DNA from: an uncultured Eubacteriales bacterium
GTDB lineage: Bacteria; Bacillota; Clostridia; Oscillospirales; CAG-272
DNA length: 64,000 nucleotides
Assembly: GCA_934432725.1 (NCBI GenBank)
Contig: CAKRZE010000010.1
Span: forward strand, 31,781 to 95,780
Direction of reading: 5' to 3'
A program made the position numbers and the translations under genes. The notes under the pieces are model-generated. The model saw only the letters and a list, made by a program, of their open reading frames with translations. It ran no database searches and was not told the DNA's origin. Below are positions 17,509 to 24,396 of the stretch, one piece after another (within the stretch, counting starts at the first letter, position 1; every line of letters begins with the position of its first letter).

Positions 17509-17644
17509 TTTCATCCAAAGCATTCCTCTGCGGCGCCGCTGCGGCAGAATCCGATGACAGAGCTCCGGCTGTACGTGCCGGCTCCGGAGCTGCCGAAAAA
17601 CGCAGTCCGTTTGCTGAATTCCTTCGCAAAAGCCAAAAGAAAAA

Positions 17645-17679
17645 GGGGCTGTTAAAAACATTAAGTTTTTAACAGCCCC
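17645..17679. terminator. Hairpin bounding the 68-bp repeat element
   Basis: A 15-bp perfect stem (17645-17659 with 17665-17679) and a 5-base loop. On the minus strand it is followed by a T-rich run, on the plus strand by TCAAAAA, so it would end minus-strand transcription better. A near-identical hairpin begins a related element near 34193. Confidence 0.6.
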
Positions 17680-17742
17680 TCAAAAATACCGGTCCGGGTT
17701 CCGGCCTTTCTGATGCGGTCTTTGCCGTTTTTGTCCCGGACC

Positions 17743-18104
17743 TTTGTTTTTTGGATTTTCCGCGCCGGGGCGATATCCTCTGACGGACCTCCGGCATTTT
17801 GCCCCGCGCTTTTGCTTTTCGGTTTTCCCGCGCCGGAACGGCATCTTCTGAGGACTTCCGACGCTTTGCCGCATGCCTTTGTTTTTTGACTTTCCCGTGC
17901 CGGAACGGCATCTTCTGACGGACCTCCGACGCTTTGCCGCGTGCCTTTGTTTTTTGACTTTCCCGTGCCGGAACAGCATATTCTGACGGACCTCCGGCGG
18001 TTTGCCGCGTGCCTTTGTTTTTTGACTTTCCCTCGCCGGGGCGGTATCCTCTGACGGACCTCCGGCATTTTGCCTCGCGCCTTTGTTTTTTTGACTTTCC
18101 CAAC
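17743..18104. repeat. 68-bp tandem repeat array (five units plus a partial)
   Basis: Units begin with TTTG at 17743, 17811, 17878, 17946, 18014 and 18082, giving spacings of 68, 67, 68, 68 and 68. Each unit has a T-rich half (TTTGTTTTTTGACTTTCC) and a GC-rich half (GCCGGAACGGCATCTTCTGA). Three overlapping minus-strand frames stay open across the array. Because 68 is not a multiple of three, each frame reads the same three peptides in rotation, which argues for non-coding repeat rather than a gene. A shorter relative lies at 34193-34390. Confidence 0.85.
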
Positions 18105-18138
18105 GGCAAAACGGCGGCACTCTGCCGGAACCAATATC

Positions 18139-18186
18139 AAAAGGCGGTATTAAAAGCTCAAAACGAGTTTTTTATACCGCCTTTTT
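18139..18186. terminator. Bidirectional terminator after yebC
   Basis: AAAAGGCGGTAT (18139-18150) pairs with ATACCGCCTTTTT (18174-18186), with an inner AGCTC/GAGT-like pairing. Its T-run on the minus strand fits the end of yebC at 18194. Confidence 0.65.
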
Positions 18187-18193
18187 GCATTTC

Positions 18194-18928
18194 TCACTCT
18201 TCCCAGTTATGATACACCTGCTGCACATCATCGGAATCCTCCAGATGCTCAATCAGCAGCTGCATGTTCTTGACATCGTCTTCATTTTCAAGCGTGACAT
18301 ATGAGGAAGGAATCTTATCCTGCTCTGCGGAGATGATCGGATAGCCCTTTGCCGAAAGCGCATCGCGCACTGCGTTCAGGTCATCCGGCTCGGTGTAGAT
18401 CTCAAATGCGCCGTCCTCTGCCTGGAAATCGGACGCACCTGCCTCCAGAGCATCCTCCATCAGCTTGTCCTCATTGATCTCTCCGTCGTCCTCATCCTCA
18501 TATCCGACCACAATCAGACCTTTGTCCGAGAACATATAGCCCACACAGCCGGTCGTTCCCAGATTGCCGCCGAATTTATCAAAATAATGTCTGACATCGG
18601 AAGCCGTGCGGTTCCGGTTATCCGTTGCCGCACGCACGATTACCGCGATTCCGGCAGGACCGTAGCCCTCATAGGTGATTTCCTCATACTCCGTTGCGTC
18701 CGCGGAGCTTGCCTTTTTGATGACACGGTCAATGTTATCGTTCGGCACATTGTTTGCCTTTGCCTTGGCAATCAGATCGCGCAGCTTGCTGTTGGAGTTC
18801 GGATCGGCTCCGCCTTCCTTTACGGCAATTGCCATTTCCTTTCCGATCTTGGTGAAAACCGAGGCTCTCTGTGCATCGGTCTTCTCCTTCTTATGCATGA
18901 TATTTTTCCACTTGCTATGACCCGACAT
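18194..18928 (-). CDS. yebC: YebC/PmpR family protein (TACO1-like)
   Basis: The 244-residue protein begins MSGHSKWKNI and continues DAQRASVFTKIGKEM, the invariant opening of the family. Later come KANNVPNDNIDRVIKKA and YEGYGPAGIAVIV. Members were first described as DNA-binding regulators; recent work on YebC-type proteins links them to relief of ribosome stalling, especially at proline runs, so the exact role here is open. The start has AAAGGAG. It follows argS by 71 bases in the same orientation and is probably cotranscribed. A terminator lies directly downstream. Confidence 0.93.
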   Translation of the reverse strand: MSGHSKWKNIMHKKEKTDAQRASVFTKIGKEMAIAVKEGGADPNSNSKLRDLIAKAKANNVPNDNIDRVIKKASSADATEYEEITYEGYGPAGIAVIVRAATDNRNRTASDVRHYFDKFGGNLGTTGCVGYMFSDKGLIVVGYEDEDDGEINEDKLMEDALEAGASDFQAEDGAFEIYTEPDDLNAVRDALSAKGYPIISAEQDKIPSSYVTLENEDDVKNMQLLIEHLEDSDDVQQVYHNWEE

Positions 18929-18999
18929 GACTTTTATTCTCCTTTGATTGTAGTCCTGTAATGTGATGAACGGCAGTCAAGCCCCGTTTGGGCACCGCC

Positions 19000-20796
19000 T
19001 TAAATTTTCTCCGTTTTCTTCATGCAAATCAGTCCGAATGCAGACCCCAGCACCGACCGCGTTGCCGCAGTCAATTGCAGCCGGAACTTCCGCGCCTCCG
19101 GCTCCGATGCGCTCGCAATCCTGCATTCGTGATAGAACCGGTTAAATGCCGCGCAGACGTCCAGAATAAACCGGGTGATCAGCATCGGCTCATATGCCGC
19201 AATCGCATCCAGCACGCGTTCTCCGTACCGGGAAAGCACCTTGAGAAGCGCAAGCTCCGCCTCGCACGGCTTATAGTCGGCGTGGGAAAGCATCGCGTCC
19301 GGCTCTGCCTTTTCCAGAAGCGAGCAGCACCGCGCATAGGTATACTGCGCATAGGGACCCGTATTGCCGTCAAAATTCAGCGCATCCTCCATGACAAAAT
19401 TCATATCCTTGATGCGGGAGTTCGACAGATAATGAAAGACAATCGCCCCGACGCCCACAGCCTCCGCCGTGTCGCGCATGCCGGCAAGGTCCACATCCGG
19501 GTTCTTTTCCCGCATAATGTCGCAGACCTTATCAATCGCTGCGGCAAACAGATCGCGCAAAAGAATGACATTTCCGGTTCTTGTGGCAAGCTTTTCGCCG
19601 TTGATGCTGACCGTTCCGTAGGGGACATGCACCAGCTTGTCATACCAGTCGTATCCCATCAGCTCCACGACCTTAAACCACTGCGCAAAGTGCAGGGACT
19701 GCGCGGAGGACGTGACATAGATGCACTTATCGAAATGATAGGTTTCCGCGCGGTACGCCGCAGCCGCAATGTCGCGCGTCGGATAGAGCGTGGACCCGTC
19801 CCGCTTCAGAATCAGGCAGGGCGGCATATGATATTCCGACAAATCCACGATCGAGGCGCCGTCATCCAGCTTCAGAAGGTTCTTTTCGCGCAGAATTTCA
19901 ACCTGTCTGGGCATCTTGTCCGTATAGAACGCCTCGCCGTTGTAGGAATCAAAGGTGATCCCAAGCATTTTATAGGTTTTTTCATATTCGGCAAGCGAAA
20001 TCTCCTTGAACCACTTCCAAAGAGCGAGATTCTCCGGATCGCCGGTTTCCAGCTTGTGAAATTCATTCCGGGCGGCATCTGCCAAAGCCGAATGCTTTTC
20101 TCCCGTGCCGGACTCCGAAACGGAGGCATCTTCCTCCGCCTTGATGGCGTTGTTGACCCGGACATACAGCGCCACAAGCGCGTCCACGCCGCCCTTTTCG
20201 ATCTCTTCCCTGCTTCCCCAGAGGCGGTACGCGGCAATCAGCTTTCCGAACTGCGTCCCCCAGTCGCCGAGATGGTTGATGCCGACGCAATGATATCCGG
20301 CAAATTCATGCAGCTTCTTCAGAGAATGTCCGATCACCGTTGTACCGAGATGTCCGATGTGAAACGGCTTTGCGACATTCGGGGAGGAATAGTCGAGCAC
20401 CACGGTTTTTCCGCGTCCCATATCCGAGCTTCCGTACCGTTCGCCCTCTGCCATGATTTTTTCAAGCACATGCTCGGTATAATAGGACTCCGCAATAAAC
20501 AGATTCAGATATCCGCCCTTCACCTCGCTTGCGGCAAGGTACGGCATGTCCGAAAGACCCTTCTGAAGCTCCGCCGCGATCACGGCAGGCGCCCGGCGGA
20601 GCGTTTTGCTCAGCTTAAAGCAGGGGAACGCGATGTCCCCCATGGAAGAATCCGGCGGATACTCAAACATATCCAGAATATCGGCACGATGCAAGCCGTG
20701 CCCCGGAAACAGCCCGTCAAGCACACCGCAAAGTGCATCTGCCAGCTCCAATTTAAAATCAAGCATAGTATGTGATAACCGCAGCCATCTTGTCAC
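19000..20796 (-). CDS. argS: Arginyl-tRNA synthetase
   Basis: The class I synthetase of about 598 residues has PFHIGHL (HIGH motif), the catalytic domain and a C-terminal DALR anticodon-binding domain. The second signature reads EKLATRTGN rather than KMSK, a change seen in many ArgRS. It charges tRNA-Arg. Start choice: a GTG at 20796 has GGAAG six bases upstream. The more family-like ATG at 20766 has no ribosome site, and an open frame extends to 20955 without homology. A nine-codon out-of-frame ORF (MAAVITYYA) starts at 20788 inside this region. No T-box leader was found. yebC follows. Confidence 0.92.
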   Translation of the reverse strand: MTRWLRLSHTMLDFKLELADALCGVLDGLFPGHGLHRADILDMFEYPPDSSMGDIAFPCFKLSKTLRRAPAVIAAELQKGLSDMPYLAASEVKGGYLNLFIAESYYTEHVLEKIMAEGERYGSSDMGRGKTVVLDYSSPNVAKPFHIGHLGTTVIGHSLKKLHEFAGYHCVGINHLGDWGTQFGKLIAAYRLWGSREEIEKGGVDALVALYVRVNNAIKAEEDASVSESGTGEKHSALADAARNEFHKLETGDPENLALWKWFKEISLAEYEKTYKMLGITFDSYNGEAFYTDKMPRQVEILREKNLLKLDDGASIVDLSEYHMPPCLILKRDGSTLYPTRDIAAAAYRAETYHFDKCIYVTSSAQSLHFAQWFKVVELMGYDWYDKLVHVPYGTVSINGEKLATRTGNVILLRDLFAAAIDKVCDIMREKNPDVDLAGMRDTAEAVGVGAIVFHYLSNSRIKDMNFVMEDALNFDGNTGPYAQYTYARCCSLLEKAEPDAMLSHADYKPCEAELALLKVLSRYGERVLDAIAAYEPMLITRFILDVCAAFNRFYHECRIASASEPEARKFRLQLTAATRSVLGSAFGLICMKKTEKI

Positions 20797-20970
20797 CGAA
20801 GGCTTCCTTTCATCGGAAAATGGGCGCCGCAGAACCTGCGCCCTGCCGCAGAGCGATGCTTTCCGCAAGCGCGGGATTCTCCGCCCAAAAGAAGGAAGGA
20901 CGGACGCACGCGGAAGGAGGCAGCCGGGCTCCTGTGCGGCGCGCGTCTGCGGCAAAACAATTTACAGTAT

Positions 20971-20999
20971 ATTGTATCATAAAAAAACAAAAAAAACAA
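20971..20999 (-). promoter_or_regulatory. Probable promoter of argS-yebC
   Basis: On the minus strand, TTGTTT (20994-20999) and TACAAT (20971-20976) are 17 bases apart, within a poly-A/T stretch. No other candidate lies between the neighbouring terminator and argS. Confidence 0.5.
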
Positions 21000-21053
21000 G
21001 GGGAGAACCCCCTCAAATGCAATATTTTCGGTCAAAACGCCCCAAAAGAAAGC

Positions 21054-21082
21054 AAAAAGCGCCGCCGCGATTGCGGCAGCGC
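21054..21082 (-). terminator. Terminator of secreted paralogue 1
   Basis: GCGCTGCCGC and GCGGCGGCGC (minus strand) form a 10-bp stem with one wobble or mismatch and an AATC loop, followed by TTTTT. It lies 20 bases after the stop codon. Confidence 0.75.
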
Positions 21083-21101
21083 TTTTCTTATGGAATCAGA
21101 A

Positions 21102-21827
21102 TCAGTGCTTCTTCTTAGCAACTACAACAGTAGCGCCCAGAGCCAGAACTGCAACCGCAACGATTGCTGCGCTGAAGTCAGCAGTCTGCGGAGGAGGAGT
21201 CGGCTCGCCGGACTCGCCAGCATCGCCGGACTCAGATGCTGCATAGTAAGCCTCAGCGGTCGTAACGGTCAGGATGGCAGCGCCGTTGCCGTCAGTGGTA
21301 TTGCAGTTAATCTTGAAGTCGGGATGGTAACTTGTTCTCGTTGCCGCATCATACAGAACCTTGGTCACATCCTTGCCAAATGCCTCAGCGTCAGCAGCAC
21401 TCTGGAAGTTGTGCAGACCTGCGCGAAGCGTCAGTTCGCCGCTATCTACCTTTGCATAGTTCTCATCGGTGCTGAGGTCGTTGTTGACGATCTCATAGTA
21501 CAGGTTGCCGTTGTCATCAAAGCCCCAGTATTCGCCGTGCTGCCAGTTCATCTGGAAATCAGCACCCCAGTCAAGACCCTCAGCCTTGTCGGAAATGCCC
21601 CAGTGAATCTCATAGCCGTAAGCCTTGATGTCATCCACATTAACACCCTCAAAGCCAGCCATTTCTTCCTTAGTCAGGTCGAAAATGAAACGGAAAGCGT
21701 TGCTATTGTCTTTATTCATAACAACTGCCTTCAGCTCATGGGTCGGATCTTCTGCTGCAACATTGAATGCTGCGCACAGAGAAACGAGCATGAGAACTGC
21801 AAGAATAGAACTAATAATCTTCTTCAT
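21102..21827 (-). CDS. Secreted, surface-anchored protein, paralogue 1 of 3 (PPQTAD tail)
   Basis: This 241-residue protein has a signal peptide (MKKIISSILAVLMLVSLCAAFNVAAE, cleavage expected near AA-E) and an ectodomain of about 175 residues. The C-terminus is Pro-rich and reads PPPQTADF, a 20-residue hydrophobic helix, then KKKH. The tail resembles a sortase substrate with PQTAD in place of LPxTG; it may instead be a plain membrane anchor. The ectodomain has FRFIF, YGYEIHWGI, WGFDDNGNLYYEI and KVLYD blocks shared with the two next genes. I do not recognise the fold. The start is set by the signal peptide and AAAGAAAGG upstream; the frame extends to 21914 but that part lies across the promoter. 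Confidence 0.8.
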   Translation of the reverse strand: MKKIISSILAVLMLVSLCAAFNVAAEDPTHELKAVVMNKDNSNAFRFIFDLTKEEMAGFEGVNVDDIKAYGYEIHWGISDKAEGLDWGADFQMNWQHGEYWGFDDNGNLYYEIVNNDLSTDENYAKVDSGELTLRAGLHNFQSAADAEAFGKDVTKVLYDAATRTSYHPDFKINCNTTDGNGAAILTVTTAEAYYAASESGDAGESGEPTPPPQTADFSAAIVAVAVLALGATVVVAKKKH

Positions 21828-21854
21828 GTTAATTTCTGCCTTTCTTTTTATTTT

Positions 21855-21910
21855 CGGGATTGTGATCCCGTTTACGTGACAATTATATCCGAAAAATCGC
21901 AATTTGTCAA
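21855..21910 (-). promoter_or_regulatory. Promoter and leader hairpin of paralogue 1
   Basis: On the minus strand, TTGACA (21905-21910) and TATAAT (21882-21887) are exactly 17 bases apart. The transcribed leader contains CGGGAT-CACA-ATCCCG (21855-21870), a 6-bp hairpin that could protect the mRNA 5' end. Confidence 0.85.
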
Positions 21911-22107
21911 TCAATATTTCACAGAAAATACATATTTGTAATCTTGCCTAATTTATGCGTCCCCGATTTGTGTAAAAGTGATCACTTTTCTCATTTCCGT
22001 TTGTTTCCCGCCGTTCCGGATTCATATTGCACAACTATTCTTTTCATATTTGTGCAATTTCCCCGCATTCCGGGGCTTTCCGCCTCAGACGCCAGCCTGC
22101 CGTGCGC

Positions 22108-22140
22108 AAAAAAACAGGCGGACAGCCTTCTGTCCGCCTG
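22108..22140. terminator. Terminator of secreted paralogue 2
   Basis: CAGGCGGACAG (22115-22125) and CTGTCCGCCTG (22130-22140) form an 11-bp perfect stem with a 4-base loop. Seven A precede it on plus (seven T on minus), matching the minus-strand gene. Confidence 0.85.
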
Positions 22141-22179
22141 CCTTTTTATGCTCCTGCCGTGCACCGCACAGCGGAGAAA

Positions 22180-22896
22180 TCAGTGCTTTTTCTTGGAAAC
22201 TACAACGGTAGCGCCGAGAGCCAGAACAGCAACCGCCACGATTGCTGCGGTGAAGTCAGCGGTCTGCGGCGGGGGGGTCGGGGTATCAGAGCCGCCCTCT
22301 GCGTAGTAATCCTCGGAAGCCTGAATCGTGAGAACGCAGGCTGCCTTGCCGTCGATCTGGGTGTTTGCCTTCAGATCCGGATGAGCCGGTCTGCTGTTTG
22401 CGTCATACAGAACCTTGTCGATCTTGGGCTTGTTCGCTTCAGAAGCGTCATCGCCCTGGAAGTTGCGCATCATGCCCTTCATCTTGCCTGCCTTGGATGC
22501 GGCATACTGCTCGCCGGCATTCTGGCTGGCGGTGTCAAAGGATACCTCAAGGCAGAGGTCGCCCTTTTCATCAAACAGCCACATAGACGGATGATCTGCG
22601 CCCCAGTGGTCGCCGCCTTCCCATGCGCCGTCGTCCACATTGATGCCCCATGCGATCTCATAGCCGTAATCGGAAACGTTTTCGGGATCGCCGCCAAGCT
22701 CGGTCAGGTCAGCCTTGGTGATGTTGAAAATGAAACGGGTCTTGGCATAATCGGCAGTATCGTCATCCGGTTTCATCGTAACGACAGCCTTCAGCTCATA
22801 CTTCGGCTCTTCGTCAGCCGCCACATTGATCATGCAGGCTGCACAAAGAGAAAGCATCATAAGAACTGCCAGAACAGAACTGATAATCTTCTTCAT
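22180..22896 (-). CDS. Secreted, surface-anchored protein, paralogue 2 of 3 (PPQTAD tail)
   Basis: The 238-residue protein begins MKKIISSVLAVLMMLSLCAACMINVAADE, a signal peptide, and ends PPPQTADF, a hydrophobic helix and KKKH, like its two neighbours. It has the same block order: RFIFNITKADL, YGYEIAWGI, WLFDEKGDLCLEV, KVLYD, HPDLKAN. It is the most divergent of the three in the middle, while the last 100 bases stay close to the others. It has its own promoter and terminator. Function is unknown; secretion and surface retention are inferred from sequence. Two tandem copies either side point to duplication. Confidence 0.8.
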   Translation of the reverse strand: MKKIISSVLAVLMMLSLCAACMINVAADEEPKYELKAVVTMKPDDDTADYAKTRFIFNITKADLTELGGDPENVSDYGYEIAWGINVDDGAWEGGDHWGADHPSMWLFDEKGDLCLEVSFDTASQNAGEQYAASKAGKMKGMMRNFQGDDASEANKPKIDKVLYDANSRPAHPDLKANTQIDGKAACVLTIQASEDYYAEGGSDTPTPPPQTADFTAAIVAVAVLALGATVVVSKKKH

Positions 22897-22923
22897 AAAT
22901 GATTACCTTCCTTTGTCAAATTT

Positions 22924-22973
22924 GGCTTTTCAGCCTTTGTATAAATTATAAATCCTTTTTTGCTTTTTGTCAA
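22924..22973 (-). promoter_or_regulatory. Promoter and leader hairpin of paralogue 2
   Basis: On the minus strand, TTGACA (22968-22973) and TATAAT (22945-22950) are 17 bases apart. A GGCT-GAAA-AGCC hairpin lies in the leader (22924-22935). AAAGGAAGG precedes the start codon. Confidence 0.85.
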
Positions 22974-23203
22974 CACAAATTTCACAATAACCGCACATTT
23001 GTCATATTTGTAGAATAATTTATTCAAATTTATGCACTTTTAATTTCCATCTTAGGGAGAGAAAAGCACAATTTCACAGAATCCAATTGAATTTGCAACT
23101 TTTTCACAGAATTATATCACAAAATGTTACACGTCCCGGATTTTTCCGGAATATACCGGCATAGCAAGCGCAGTTCCGCTTTCTTTTCCGTCAGCTCCCA
23201 CGC

Positions 23204-23229
23204 AAAAAGGGGCTGCGCAGAGCAGCCCC
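23204..23229 (-). terminator. Terminator of secreted paralogue 3
   Basis: Minus strand: GGGGCTG, a short loop, CAGCCCC, then TTTTT. It lies about 40 bases after the stop codon. The rest of 22974-23203 is AT-rich with no gene. Confidence 0.75.
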
Positions 23230-23266
23230 CTTCTTTCCCGGCAAACAGCCGGATATGCAGGTCAGA

Positions 23267-23977
23267 TCAGTGCTTCTTCTTGGAAACTACAACGGTAGCG
23301 CCCAGAGCCAGAACAGCAACCGCAACGATTGCCGCGCTGAAGTCGGCAGTCTGCGGAGGAGGAGTCGGCTCGCCGGTTTCACCCGTTTCACCGGATTCTA
23401 CGGGAGCGGCAGCATAATAAGCCTCGGAGGTGGTCACCTGCGCAACAGCAGCTGCTGCGCCGTTTGCATCCGCAAAGTTTGTGGTCTTCTTCAGATCGGG
23501 GCGACCCGTCTCTCCGCCGTCATGGAACACAACCTCACCGAACTTATCGCTGCTTGCGTTGTAGTTGCACATCATGCCCCAAAGCTTGCCCTCGCCTGCC
23601 TTGGTGTAGTTGGCATCCGTGCTGTATCCGCCGTTGCTGTGAATCTGATAGTACAGATTGCTGTTGTCGTCAAAGCCCCATTTGCCGGCTCCGTGGTCAA
23701 AGCCTTCGTTGAAATTGCTCTTTGAAGCGTGTGTTTCATCATCGGAAAGACCCCAGCAGCAGTTGAAGCTGTAGCCGGAGAAATTGTCCACATCCACGCC
23801 GAGAGCTCTCAAATCTTCCTTAGTTATCGTGAAGATGAAACGGAATTCGTTGTTCTCGTCCTTCATCATCACAACCGTCTTGAGCGAATGCGTCGGTTCC
23901 TCGGCTGCGACACTGAACACAGCGCACAGAGAAACCAGCATGAGCACTGCCAAAATAGAACTGATCAGTTTTTTCAT
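23267..23977 (-). CDS. Secreted, surface-anchored protein, paralogue 3 of 3 (PPQTAD tail)
   Basis: This 236-residue protein has signal peptide MKKLISSILAVLMLVSLCAVFSVAAE and the tail GEPTPPPQTADF, hydrophobic helix, KKKH. Shared blocks are FRFIFTITKEDL, YSFNCCWGL, WGFDDNSNLYYQI and RPDLK. It is closest to paralogue 1: their last 115 bases differ at only a few positions. It is probably the first copy transcribed from the right, but each gene has its own promoter. No sortase gene is in the window. Function is unknown; high expression is suggested by near-perfect promoters. Confidence 0.8.
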   Translation of the reverse strand: MKKLISSILAVLMLVSLCAVFSVAAEEPTHSLKTVVMMKDENNEFRFIFTITKEDLRALGVDVDNFSGYSFNCCWGLSDDETHASKSNFNEGFDHGAGKWGFDDNSNLYYQIHSNGGYSTDANYTKAGEGKLWGMMCNYNASSDKFGEVVFHDGGETGRPDLKKTTNFADANGAAAAVAQVTTSEAYYAAAPVESGETGETGEPTPPPQTADFSAAIVAVAVLALGATVVVSKKKH

Positions 23978-24030
23978 GGTGTTTTCCTTTCTGTCCTTTG
24001 TAAAATTTAAGTAACGCCTTTTGCACCTTC

Positions 24031-24059
24031 ATTTTATCAATATTATGAACAAATGTCAA
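24031..24059 (-). promoter_or_regulatory. Promoter of paralogue 3
   Basis: On the minus strand, TTGACA (24054-24059) and TAAAAT (24031-24036) are 17 bases apart. The stretch 24060-24396 to the helicase stop holds no recognised feature. Confidence 0.8.
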
Positions 24060-24396
24060 TGCATTTTTAAAAAATGTGTACATCGGAATACACAAACATT
24101 GGCAAAAATATTATGCATTTTGCCAATTCCGTATGATAATATCACACAATATTTCGACTTCATGCAAAAAAACGCCTCCGGGCTTGTCTCCCGCAAGGCG
24201 TTCTTCGATTCCCTTCTCTCCGCACCGTTCCTCTGCCCTTCCGGAGAACGCCGCCGGGAGCCTCCCCTAAGACCGAGCGTTCAGTCCGGACAGCCGGAGC
24301 CCTCCACCCACCGCGCAAGGAAGAAAGACTGCCGCGCCGCAGTCCTCCTTCTCCGCACAACATATATCCGGGCGATTCCCCTCCGGTCCTTCCCGG

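Noticed and set aside
16258..17661. 467-codon minus-strand frame over ackA
   Set aside because: Shadow of acetate kinase. The translation has no recognisable domain.
17661..18140. Three overlapping minus-strand frames with basic repeated peptides
   Set aside because: They come from a 68-bp tandem repeat whose unit is not a multiple of three; all frames read the same peptides in rotation, so no single frame is favoured.
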